Below the pieces are notes generated by a model. It had not been told where the DNA came from and ran no database searches. It was given only the letters and a program-made list of their open reading frames with translations. DNA of 64,000 nucleotides from Bradyrhizobium liaoningense (GTDB lineage: Bacteria; Pseudomonadota; Alphaproteobacteria; Rhizobiales; Xanthobacteraceae): contig NZ_JAFCJS010000012.1 in assembly GCF_018130825.1 (NCBI RefSeq), positions 151,622-215,621 of the forward strand, read 5' to 3'. Below, piece after piece: positions 19,875 to 27,920 of the stretch (position 1 is the stretch's first letter; each line of letters starts with the position of its first letter). The translations under genes and the position numbers were made by a program.

Positions 19875-19902
19875 TCCCCCCTCCAGGGGAGGGTGAAGAG
19901 CT
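19875..19902. repeat. Short palindrome of the 'CCCTCCAGGGGAGGG' family
   Basis: CCCCCTCCAGGGGAGGG between the convergent CorC-like and bolA genes. It is a minimal half-copy of the long repeats at 23485-23648 and 43369-43529. Confidence 0.55.
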
Positions 19903-20166
19903 TCAACCTTCCCCCGGCGCCTGCGCGTGGATCGCGAGCGCATGCACGCTGCCGGAAAGTTCCGCGGCCAGCGCCGAATTTATCATGCGATGGCGCTCGA
20001 CCCGGGTCTTCCCTTTGAAGGCATCAGACACGATATAAACACGAAAGTGCGTCTCGCCGCTCGGTCGATGACCGGCGTGGCCCTCATGCAAATGTGACTC
20101 GTCGACGACTTTGAGGCTTTCCGGGGTGAAAGCTTCCTGCAACTTGTTGCTGATAGTATCTTTCAT
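19903..20166 (-). CDS. bolA: BolA family protein
   Basis: Small protein that partners monothiol glutaredoxins in iron-sulfur handling and affects cell shape or stress responses in known bacteria. It is 87 aa from the ATG at 20166 (MKDTISNKLQEAF); an ATG at 20181 adds five residues. The family shape is clear: FTPESLKVVDESHLHEGHAG, then ETHFRVYIVSDAFKGKTRVERHRMI, with the conserved His-containing loop HxxHxGH. It is convergent with the CorC-like gene. Confidence 0.93.
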   Translation of the reverse strand: MKDTISNKLQEAFTPESLKVVDESHLHEGHAGHRPSGETHFRVYIVSDAFKGKTRVERHRMINSALAAELSGSVHALAIHAQAPGEG

Positions 20167-20277
20167 AACCATGAGCGCCATTAAAGCGCGTCATCGTGCC
20201 CCGTCAATCTCCGGGGTGTCATGCTAATTGCAATGTCAAGACTTGAAGGTTTTTGCATTGCGTAGTCAAAGTCAGCC

Positions 20278-20910
20278 ATGCCGATCGATTCATCAAAGTT
20301 CTTCGACTCCATCCGCGTGAAGCCGCGAGGCAAGCAGCCGGAAGTGAAGCCGCGCGACACCGTGGTCAACTGCGAGTGGGCGGGTTGTGCGAACAAGGGC
20401 GCGCATCGCGCGCCGAAGGGCCGCGAGAACCAGCGCGAGTACTGGCACTTCTGCCTCGACCATGTGCGCGAGTACAACCAGAACTACAATTTCTTCTCCG
20501 GCATGAATGCCGACGCCGTCGCGCGCTACCAGAAGGACGCGCTGACCGGCCACCGCCCGACCTGGAAGATGGGCGCCAATGGCGGCAAGAAGGGTGCGGA
20601 AGCCGAGATCGACATGGCGTCCGATCCATTCAGCATGTTCTCCGAGATCAACGGCCGTGCCAACTGGCGCAAGGGCCCGGACGCCCAGCCCAAGGCCGAG
20701 ACGCGCAAGGTGATGAACGCCGAGCGCAAGGCGCTCCAGGTCATGGGCCTCGGCCCCGACGCCACGCTCGCCGACGTCAAGAGCAAGTACAAGGCGCTGG
20801 TCAAGCAGCACCACCCCGACGCCAACGGCGGCGACCGCTCCACCGAGGATCGCCTGATCGAGATCATCAAGGCGTATAATTATCTGAAGACGGTGGTGCG
20901 GGAGGCCTGA
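20278..20910 (+). CDS. J-domain (DnaJ-like) protein
   Basis: A 210-aa protein with a degenerate C-terminal J domain (about residues 155-207). The diagnostic HPD tripeptide lies in VKQHHPDANGGDRSTEDRL, followed by the helix IIKAYNYLK. The N-terminal 90 residues contain a possible metal site (CEWAGCANKG and HFCLDHVREYN), with Cys and His spaced as in small zinc-binding folds. It probably delivers a client to DnaK. The divergent bolA gene shares its upstream region. Confidence 0.9.
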   Translation: MPIDSSKFFDSIRVKPRGKQPEVKPRDTVVNCEWAGCANKGAHRAPKGRENQREYWHFCLDHVREYNQNYNFFSGMNADAVARYQKDALTGHRPTWKMGANGGKKGAEAEIDMASDPFSMFSEINGRANWRKGPDAQPKAETRKVMNAERKALQVMGLGPDATLADVKSKYKALVKQHHPDANGGDRSTEDRLIEIIKAYNYLKTVVREA

Positions 20911-20957
20911 GGTCTCCTTCGGCATTCTCTGGTGTCGTCCCGGACAAGCGCAGTATC

Positions 20958-21046
20958 GTAGGGTGGGCAAAGCGAAGCGTGCCCACGCATTTTTGCGATC
21001 GAGAGAGATGGTGGGCACGGCGCAAGTGCGCCTTTGCCCACCCTAC
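20958..21046. repeat. Long inverted repeat, 'GTAGGGTGGGCAAAG' family, copy 2
   Basis: Ends GTAGGGTGGGCAAAGCGAAG and CTTTGCCCACCCTAC enclose GTGCCCACG and GGTGGGCACGG. It lies between the convergent J-domain and citrate synthase genes. Confidence 0.85.
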
Positions 21047-21078
21047 AATTCCGTGCTCGCGGAGACATCCGCGATCCC

Positions 21079-22173
21079 TCACATCTCCGGCATCGCCCCG
21101 ACATAGGACGAGCTCGGCCGGATCAATCGCCCCGTCCGCTGCTGCTCGCGCGCATGCGCGGTCCATCCCGCTGAACGTGCCACCGCGAAGATCGGCGTGA
21201 ACGCCTGCCGCGGAATCGCCAGCGCATCGAGCAGGATCGCGGTGAAGAACTCGACATTGGTCTCCAGCGGCCGGTCCGGATTCTTCTTGCGCAGCGCGCT
21301 GCGGATATAGGCCTCGACCTCGCCGGCGAACGGCAGGTCGGTGCCGTTGGACGCCAGCGCCTCGACCGCGGTCTTGAGCACGTCGGCGCGCGGGTCGCGC
21401 ACGCGATAGACGCGGTGGCCAAAGCCCATCATCCGCTCGCCACGCGCCAGTGCCGCATCCACCCAGGGCTGGATGCGCTCGCGCGAGCCGATCGCATCCA
21501 GCATTTCCAGCACCGGTTCCGGCGCGCCGCCATGCAGCGGACCCGTGAGCGCGCAATAACCCGCGGTGACCGCAGCAAACAGGTCAGCCTGCGTCGAGGC
21601 CACCACGCGCGCGGTGAAGGTCGAGGCGTTCATGCCGTGGTCGCTGGCGGTGACGAGGTAGGCGTCCAGCGCCGTGACCTCGCGCGCTGCGGGCGAGCGC
21701 CCGTGCAGCATGCGCAGCGTGTCGGCGGCATGGCTCACATTCGGATCGGGCGCGACCGGCTCGAGCCCCTTGGCGCGGCGGACCAGCGCGCCCGCGATCA
21801 CCGGGAACGCGCCGACGATGGTCGCTTCATGTTCGAGGCCGTGCTCGGCGCGAAGGCCCGCGACCGCCGCGCGAAACCCGTCGACGATGCCCATGCCGCG
21901 CGTCGCCGGCAGCAACTCGTCCAGCCGCGCGAAGGCGCGCTCGCGCGCGGTGCCCAGGCTCGCCCGCACATTGGCTTCGCTCAAGGTCGTCTTGCTGGCG
22001 CCGTTCCAGAGCCGGGCGGTGACGCCCTCGAAGCTCGATTTGGCGGCGAGGCGGCCGACATGCTCGCCGGCGATAATCAGCTCGCCGCGCTCGCCGTCGA
22101 CATGGCTCAGCACGGTCTCGGCCGCGGGAACGCCGTCCAGCCCGATCTGGCTTTTGGTGAGGTGGATGTTCAT
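21079..22173 (-). CDS. Citrate synthase/methylcitrate synthase homologue (CitA-like)
   Basis: Condenses acetyl-CoA (or propionyl-CoA) with oxaloacetate. It is 364 aa from the ATG at 22173 (MNIHLTKSQIGLDGVP); upstream codons to 22236 are unlike the family. The two catalytic histidines are seen in GPLHGGAPE and GFGHRVYRVRDPRA. At the third catalytic position the sequence reads ETNVEFFTAILLDAL, with Glu where classical enzymes have Asp (NVDF). That substitution also occurs, to my knowledge, in CitA-type proteins. It is divergent from a second homologue fused to an HTH domain, implying a joint function or regulation. Confidence 0.88.
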   Translation of the reverse strand: MNIHLTKSQIGLDGVPAAETVLSHVDGERGELIIAGEHVGRLAAKSSFEGVTARLWNGASKTTLSEANVRASLGTARERAFARLDELLPATRGMGIVDGFRAAVAGLRAEHGLEHEATIVGAFPVIAGALVRRAKGLEPVAPDPNVSHAADTLRMLHGRSPAAREVTALDAYLVTASDHGMNASTFTARVVASTQADLFAAVTAGYCALTGPLHGGAPEPVLEMLDAIGSRERIQPWVDAALARGERMMGFGHRVYRVRDPRADVLKTAVEALASNGTDLPFAGEVEAYIRSALRKKNPDRPLETNVEFFTAILLDALAIPRQAFTPIFAVARSAGWTAHAREQQRTGRLIRPSSSYVGAMPEM

Positions 22174-22256
22174 GGCCCAATCTCCCTTTTGTATTGCACG
22201 CAGGGGAAAGGTCGGGCCTCTCGACAGATTGATCAATCTTGATTACATAAATCAAT

Positions 22257-23474
22257 ATGAAAAATTCGGAAGGCCTCTACCTCTCCGCCCGGGAGGCCGC
22301 CGCCGAGCTCGCGATCTCGCCGGCCACCCTCTACGCCTATGTCAGCCGCGGCCTGATCCGCTCCGAGCCGACGCCGGACTCGCGGAAAAATCGCTACCGC
22401 GCCGAGGACGTCCGCGCCCTGAAGGAGCGCCGGGTGCCGTCGCCGGAGCCGCGCGGCCTGCGCAGCTTCGATGCCGACCTGCCGGTGATGGACACGGAGA
22501 TCTCGACCATCACCGAGGACGGCGCGATCTATCGCGGCGTCAATTGCGTCGATCTCGCCGAGAACGACACGCTGGAGCACACCGCGACGCTGCTCTGGGA
22601 CGTCGCCGGCGTCGATCCCTTCGCGCCGGATAATCAGCCGGAGATATCCGCGGAGATGCGCGCCATCGCAGAGGCCGCGCGCCGCGCTGCGCCGATCGAC
22701 CGCGCCATCGCCGTGCTGGCGCTCGCCACCAGCGCTGATCCCCGCGCATTCACCCGCGCCCCCGACGGCCGCGCCATGGTCGGCGCGCGCATCGTTCGCC
22801 TGCTGGTGGCGACGGTGCTCAATGCCGAGCCGTCGGCCGAGCCGCTGCATCAGCAGGTCGCGCGTGCCTGGGCGCCCGATAACAAGCATGCGCCCGACCT
22901 GATCCGCCGCGCCCTGGTTCTGCTCGCCGATCATGAATTGAACGCCTCGACCTTCACCGCGCGCTGCGCGGCCTCGACCGGCCTCAACCTCTATGATTCC
23001 GTGATCGCCGGCCTCGCCGCGCTGAAGGGGCCGAAGCATGGCGGCGCCGGTGTGCTGGCCTCGCAGCTGGTCAAGACGCTGGTCGATCGCGACGTCGCGC
23101 CCGTGGTGCGCGAACGCGTCGCGCTCGGCGAGCGCTTTGCCGGCTTCGGCCACGGTGTCTACAAGCGCGGCGATCCCCGTGCGCAATCGCTGCTGAATGC
23201 CCTGTCGCGCGCCGGCGCGCCGCGCAAGTTCACCAAGGAAGTGCCGGAGCGGATCGTCGAGGCGACCGGCGAGCTCGTCAACATCGACTACGCGCTCGCA
23301 GTATTGGTGCACGCTTTACGCCTGCCGGCCGGCAGCGAGCTCGCACTGTTCGCCATGGCCCGCAGCGTCGGCTGGATCGCCCATGCCAGCGAGCAATTGC
23401 AGTTCGGCAAGCTGATCCGCCCGCGGGCAAGGTATGTGGGCCCGGCGCCGGGGCGGCGGGTGGGGACGGGATAA
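22257..23474 (+). CDS. Citrate synthase family protein with N-terminal helix-turn-helix
   Basis: A 405-aa protein. Residues about 5-60 form a MerR/excisionase-like HTH (YLSAREAAAELAISPATLYAYVSRGLIRSE...KNRYRAEDVRAL). The remainder is a citrate synthase fold with catalytic candidates His in GPKHGGAG (about 261), His in GFGHGVYKRGDPRA (about 299) and Asp in NIDYALAVL (about 344). So the active site is intact. The fusion suggests an enzyme that binds DNA, perhaps repressing the divergent gene 83 bases away. It is also possible that the HTH fold now serves only assembly. The function of the fusion is unknown to me. Confidence 0.88.
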   Translation: MKNSEGLYLSAREAAAELAISPATLYAYVSRGLIRSEPTPDSRKNRYRAEDVRALKERRVPSPEPRGLRSFDADLPVMDTEISTITEDGAIYRGVNCVDLAENDTLEHTATLLWDVAGVDPFAPDNQPEISAEMRAIAEAARRAAPIDRAIAVLALATSADPRAFTRAPDGRAMVGARIVRLLVATVLNAEPSAEPLHQQVARAWAPDNKHAPDLIRRALVLLADHELNASTFTARCAASTGLNLYDSVIAGLAALKGPKHGGAGVLASQLVKTLVDRDVAPVVRERVALGERFAGFGHGVYKRGDPRAQSLLNALSRAGAPRKFTKEVPERIVEATGELVNIDYALAVLVHALRLPAGSELALFAMARSVGWIAHASEQLQFGKLIRPRARYVGPAPGRRVGTG

Positions 23475-23484
23475 GTGCCGCCTG

Positions 23485-23648
23485 CCACCCTCCCCTGGAG
23501 GGGGAGGGTCGATCGCGCGAAGCGCGAGCGGGGTGGGGTGACGGTCTCTCCGCGATGAGCAGTGCCCGTGTGGAGAGATCACCCCACCCCGGCTCACATT
23601 TCGCTACGCTCAATCTGAGCCGACCCTCCCCCTCCAGGGGAGGGTAAG
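23485..23648. repeat. Long (about 160 bp) inverted repeat, 'CCCTCCCCTGGAGGG' family, copy 1
   Basis: Left arm CCACCCTCCCCTGGAGGGGG then AGCGGGGTGGGGTGA; right arm ATCACCCCACCCCG then GACCCTCCCCCTCCAGGGGA. The arms are inverse and separated by GGTCTCTCCGCG...TGGAGAG, so the whole can fold back on itself. A near-identical element is at 43369-43529. It lies between convergent genes. Confidence 0.85.
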
Positions 23649-23654
23649 AAGAAT

Positions 23655-24308
23655 CTACCGCGGCTTCGGTTCCGCGACACCACCGTTCCGCCGGCGATAG
23701 ATCCAGACCACCACGCCCAGCACGATCGCAAACCCGACCACGCTCAACATCCAGATATGCTTGCCGACATGCTCATGGTGGTGCAGCCCGGCATATTCGT
23801 GCAGCGCCGTCACCGCCAGCACGCCCGGCAGCACATGGGCGGGGGCCCAGACCAGGATCGCCGGGATGTTCACCGCATAGAATCTTGCGGGCGCCATGCC
23901 GAGTGCGCCGGCGGTCACCGGCACGAAGGCGCGGATCGGCGGCACGAAGCGGGCGAAGAACACGGCCCAGGTGCCGAAGCGGTGGAAGAAACTCTCGCTC
24001 TCCTCGACCACGCGGGGATAGTTGGTCAGCGGCCAGGTGCTGAGGATTTCGCGCTGCCGCCGGTGCCCGATCCAGTAGGCCGAGCCGTCGCCGAGCACCG
24101 CGCCGAGCGCGGCCGCCAGCAGCACCCATGGCAATTTCAGTTCGCCGCCCGGAATCAGGGCGCTGAGCGCCAGGATGATGGTCGAGCCGGGGATCACCGA
24201 TCCCACCACCGGCACGGCCTCCAGAAGGGCCGCCAGGAACAGGGTCAGATAGGCCAGCCACGCATGGGCCGAGACGAAGGCGATGAGGGGATCGAGGAAG
24301 GACGTCAC
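23655..24308 (-). CDS. DedA family membrane protein
   Basis: A 217-aa inner-membrane protein of the DedA/SNARE-associated (VTT) family, implicated in lipid flipping and proton-dependent homeostasis. Visible signatures are ALLEAVPVVGSVIPGSTII, the GDGSAYWIGHRRQREIL segment, FFHRFGTWAVFFARFVPPIRAFVPVTAGALGM (the membrane-embedded motif with conserved Arg), and several hydrophobic helices. It stands alone on the minus strand, divergent from cobS. Confidence 0.93.
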   Translation of the reverse strand: MTSFLDPLIAFVSAHAWLAYLTLFLAALLEAVPVVGSVIPGSTIILALSALIPGGELKLPWVLLAAALGAVLGDGSAYWIGHRRQREILSTWPLTNYPRVVEESESFFHRFGTWAVFFARFVPPIRAFVPVTAGALGMAPARFYAVNIPAILVWAPAHVLPGVLAVTALHEYAGLHHHEHVGKHIWMLSVVGFAIVLGVVVWIYRRRNGGVAEPKPR

Positions 24309-24603
24309 GTCGTCTCTGTGGCGGGCTAGGGCTTTTCGGTTTGGACCCTACATAAGTCAGGAGAGGCGGTGAAAGTGCCATTTGCGTGGGCAGCCCCGTT
24401 ACCCCGCCCGAAATTCGAGCGTGATTCGCAAGGCAGCCCTCCAAAAACTGCGTTCCTCACCTATCTAAATGAAAAGACAACGGAACTTTGATTGAGGGGC
24501 GGGCTTCTGCCGGCACGTTGTCTCTGATAGGTTCGCACCCGCACCCAGCCGCAGCCAACGTGCAATAACTGGTCTCGGGATCGCCCGGGACCTCGGAGGA
24601 TTG

Positions 24604-25602
24604 ATGACGACCGCCGCCCTGTCCAAAGTTGAGGAAGTTTCCGGTCAGCCCGACATGAAAGTGTCGGTCCGCCAGGTGTTCGGGATCGACAGCGATCTCG
24701 AAGTGCCGGCCTATTCCGAAGTCGATCCTCACGTGCCCGAAGTCGATTCCGATTATCGCTTCGACCGCGCCACCACGCTCGCCATTCTCGCCGGCTTCGC
24801 CCGCAACCGCCGCGTGATGGTGACCGGCTATCACGGCACCGGCAAATCCACCCATATCGAGCAGGTCGCCGCCCGCCTGAACTGGCCCTGCGTGCGCGTC
24901 AACCTCGACAGCCACATCAGCCGTATCGACCTCGTCGGCAAGGACTCGATCGTGGTCCGCGACGGCAAGCAGGTCACCGAATTCCGCGACGGCATTTTGC
25001 CCTGGGCGCTGCAGAACAACGTCGCGCTGGTGTTCGACGAATACGACGCCGGCCGCCCGGACGTGATGTTCGTGATTCAGCGCGTGCTCGAAGTCTCGGG
25101 GCGCCTGACGCTGCTCGACCAGAACAAGGTGATCAAGCCGCACCCGGCGTTCCGGCTTTTCGCCACGGCGAATACGGTTGGCCTCGGCGACACCTCCGGC
25201 CTCTATCACGGCACCCAGCAGATCAACCAGGGCCAGATGGACCGCTGGTCGATCGTCACCACGCTGAACTATCTCAGCCATGACGAGGAAGTCGAGATCG
25301 TGCTGGCCAAGGCCAAGCACTATCGCACCCAGGAAGGCCGCGACATCGTCAACAAGATGGTCCGCCTTGCCGATCTCACCCGTAACGCCTTCGCCAATGG
25401 CGATCTGTCGACGGTGATGAGCCCGCGCACGGTGATCACCTGGGCGGAAAACTCCGACATCTTCGGCGATATCGGCTTCGCCTTCCGCGTCACCTTCCTC
25501 AACAAGTGCGACGAGCTCGAGCGTCCGCTGGTCGCCGAGTTCTACCAGCGCTGCTTCAACGCGGAGCTGCCGGAATCGGCAGTCAACGTGGCGCTCAGCT
25601 AG
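24604..25602 (+). CDS. cobS: Aerobic cobaltochelatase subunit CobS
   Basis: AAA+ MoxR-type ATPase which, with CobT, drives insertion of cobalt by CobN into hydrogenobyrinic acid diamide in aerobic cobalamin synthesis. It is 332 aa; ATG at 24604 follows a strong GGAGGA. Walker A is GYHGTGKST (about residues 78-86) and Walker B ALVFDEYDAGRP. The sensor and arginine-finger region is in FATANTVGLGDTSGLYHGT. About 295 bases upstream hold nothing recognisable; no B12-box of a cobalamin riboswitch was seen. Confidence 0.96.
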   Translation: MTTAALSKVEEVSGQPDMKVSVRQVFGIDSDLEVPAYSEVDPHVPEVDSDYRFDRATTLAILAGFARNRRVMVTGYHGTGKSTHIEQVAARLNWPCVRVNLDSHISRIDLVGKDSIVVRDGKQVTEFRDGILPWALQNNVALVFDEYDAGRPDVMFVIQRVLEVSGRLTLLDQNKVIKPHPAFRLFATANTVGLGDTSGLYHGTQQINQGQMDRWSIVTTLNYLSHDEEVEIVLAKAKHYRTQEGRDIVNKMVRLADLTRNAFANGDLSTVMSPRTVITWAENSDIFGDIGFAFRVTFLNKCDELERPLVAEFYQRCFNAELPESAVNVALS

Positions 25603-25605
25603 GCC

Positions 25606-26016
25606 ATGCCAACCATCTCCGTCGAGCGCACCATTGGTACCACCAAGAAGGCTGTGCTCGCCGGGCTCGGCGCTTACAACGACGAGAAGTTTGGCAAGCA
25701 GAAGGTCAAGAGCATCGCGGTGTCGTTGAAGGACGGCCGCAAGATCGTCGGCGGCATCGTCGGGCACCTCTGGTCCACGGTTCTGTTCATCCAGTATTTC
25801 TGGATCGACCAGAAGCAGCGCGGCAAGGGGCATGGCACGAAGCTGATCGCGGCGATCGAGGACGAGGCAAGACGGCTCGGCGCGATCCGGGTCCATGTCG
25901 ATACGATGAGTTTCCAGGCGCCGGGCTTCTATCGTACCTGCGGGTACGATGAATTCGGCACCATCGACGGCTATCCCGGCGGCGTGACGCGCCATTCGTT
26001 TACGAAGTCGCTATGA
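25606..26016 (+). CDS. GNAT family N-acetyltransferase inserted between cobS and cobT
   Basis: A 136-aa single-domain GNAT protein. The acetyl-CoA-binding motif is IDQKQRGKGHGTKLIAAIE (about residues 75-92, Q/RxxGxG type), preceded by a beta-strand WSTVLFIQYFW. The C-terminal APGFYRTCGYDEFG is the usual motif B. It begins four bases after cobS and overlaps the cobT start by four (ATGA), so it is embedded in the cobaltochelatase operon and translated with it. The substrate is unknown; embedding suggests, but does not prove, a link to CobST or to metal supply. Confidence 0.9.
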   Translation: MPTISVERTIGTTKKAVLAGLGAYNDEKFGKQKVKSIAVSLKDGRKIVGGIVGHLWSTVLFIQYFWIDQKQRGKGHGTKLIAAIEDEARRLGAIRVHVDTMSFQAPGFYRTCGYDEFGTIDGYPGGVTRHSFTKSL

Positions 26017-27920
26017 GCACATCATCATCCAACTCCAAATTCCGTAACAGCAAGGAAGCGCCGACCGAGCCGTTCAAGCGCTCGGTCGCCTCCTGCCTCA
26101 AGGCGATCGCCAAGTCGCCCGAGCTCGATGTCAGCTTCGCGGCCGAGCGGCCGGGCCTTGCGCCCGGCAAGGCGCGGCTGCCGGAGCCCGCGCGCAAGAT
26201 GACCAAGCGCGATGCTGCCATCGTGCGCGGCCACGCCGATTCCATCGCGCTCAAGATCGCCTGTCACGATCCCAAGGTTCACCGCAAGCTGATGCCCGGC
26301 AATCCGCAGGCGCGCGGCGTGTTCGAGGCGGTGGAGCAGGCTCGCGTCGAGGCGATCGGCGCGCGCCGCATGGCGGGCGTTGCGAAAAACCTCACCGCGA
26401 TGCTCGACGACCATTTCCATCGCGGCAAGTTCGACGAGATCACCGACCGCGCCGATGCGCCGCTGGCCGATGCGCTGGCGATGCTGGTGCGCGAGCGCCT
26501 CACCGGCATGGCGCCGCCGACGGCGGCGAAGAAGATGGTCGATCTCTGGCGGCCCATTCTCGAAGACAAGATCGGCAGGCGGCTCGACCGGCTCGACGGC
26601 GTGGTCGAGGACCAGGCCAGGTTCGGCGATGCCGTGCATGATCTGTTGTCGGCGCTCGAGCTCGGCGACGAGCGCAACGCCGACAGCGAGGACAATGAGG
26701 ACAACGACGAGAACCAGGACGGCGACAACGACCAGTCCGGCGCCGAGGGCTCGCCTGATTCCGATGCCGCGCAGGAGATGAGCGCCGACCAGGCGCAGGC
26801 GACCTCGGAGGAGATGAGCGAGAGCGCGATGGAAAGCGCGCAGGCCTCGACCTCCGATACCTTCGACGACGGCGAGCTCGGCGACGACGAGACGCCGGGC
26901 GAGGCGACGCGTCCGAACGCGCATGGCAGGAACGAGCCGCGTGGGCCGGAATATCACGCCTTCGCGCCGAAATTCGACGAGGTCATCGCCGCCGAGGACC
27001 TCTGCGACCATGACGAGCTGGAGCGCCTGCGCGCCTATCTCGACAAGCAGCTCGCGCATCTTCAAGGCATCGTCGCCCGGCTCGCCAACCGGCTGCAGCG
27101 CCGCCTGATGGCGCAGCAGAACCGCGCCTGGGAGTTCGATCTCGAAGAGGGCATTCTGGACCCCGCGCGCCTGTCGCGCGTCGTCACCGATCCCTATCAT
27201 CCGCTGTCCTTCATGCACGAGAAGGAGGCGACGTTCCGCGACACCGTCGTGACGCTGTTGCTCGACAATTCCGGCTCGATGCGCGGACGCCCGATCACGG
27301 TCGCCGCGACCTGCGCCGACATCCTCGCGCGCACGCTGGAGCGTTGCGGCGTCAAGGTCGAGATTCTGGGCTTCACCACGCGCGCCTGGAAGGGTGGGCA
27401 ATCGCGTGAGGCGTGGCTTGCCGCCGGCAAGCCGGCCAATCCCGGCCGTCTCAACGATCTCCGTCACATCATCTACAAGTCCGCCGATGCCCCGTGGCGT
27501 CGTGCGCGGAAAAACCTTGGCCTGATGATGCGCGAGGGTCTCCTCAAGGAGAACATCGACGGCGAGGCGCTGGACTGGGCGCACAAGCGCCTGCTGGCGA
27601 GGGCCGAGCAGCGCAAGATCCTGATGATGATCTCGGACGGTGCGCCGGTCGACGATTCCACGCTGTCGGTCAATCCCGGCAACTATCTCGAGCGGCACCT
27701 GCGCCACATCATCGAGGAGATCGAGACCCGCTCGCCGGTCGAGCTGATCGCGATCGGCATCGGCCATGACGTCACGCGCTACTACCGCCGTGCGGTGACG
27801 ATCGTGGACGCGGAAGAACTCGGCGGCGCCATCACCGAAAAGCTCGCCGAGCTGTTCAGCGAGACCAACACTGTACCAACCCAGCCGGCCGGTCGCCCGC
27901 GACGCAAACTGCATTCGTGA
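26013..27920 (+). CDS. cobT: Aerobic cobaltochelatase subunit CobT
   Basis: Partner of CobS in the chelatase motor, 635 aa. The N-terminal helical domain is followed by a very acidic linker (about residues 220-310, runs such as NEDNDENQDGDND). A C-terminal VWA domain carries the MIDAS motif LLLDNSGSMRG (about 416-424) and later ISDGAPVDDST. The acidic-linker/VWA design matches BchD/CobT proteins. It is coupled on both sides by four-base overlaps. Confidence 0.96.
   Translation: MSTSSSNSKFRNSKEAPTEPFKRSVASCLKAIAKSPELDVSFAAERPGLAPGKARLPEPARKMTKRDAAIVRGHADSIALKIACHDPKVHRKLMPGNPQARGVFEAVEQARVEAIGARRMAGVAKNLTAMLDDHFHRGKFDEITDRADAPLADALAMLVRERLTGMAPPTAAKKMVDLWRPILEDKIGRRLDRLDGVVEDQARFGDAVHDLLSALELGDERNADSEDNEDNDENQDGDNDQSGAEGSPDSDAAQEMSADQAQATSEEMSESAMESAQASTSDTFDDGELGDDETPGEATRPNAHGRNEPRGPEYHAFAPKFDEVIAAEDLCDHDELERLRAYLDKQLAHLQGIVARLANRLQRRLMAQQNRAWEFDLEEGILDPARLSRVVTDPYHPLSFMHEKEATFRDTVVTLLLDNSGSMRGRPITVAATCADILARTLERCGVKVEILGFTTRAWKGGQSREAWLAAGKPANPGRLNDLRHIIYKSADAPWRRARKNLGLMMREGLLKENIDGEALDWAHKRLLARAEQRKILMMISDGAPVDDSTLSVNPGNYLERHLRHIIEEIETRSPVELIAIGIGHDVTRYYRRAVTIVDAEELGGAITEKLAELFSETNTVPTQPAGRPRRKLHS

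Noticed and set aside
23485..23648. CRISPR-like array
   Set aside because: The repeats are inverted, few and not separated by equal unique spacers. No cas gene is present.
24309..24603. Possible cobalamin riboswitch before cobS
   Set aside because: No B12-box-like consensus or paired core elements were found. The segment gives no support for a riboswitch.
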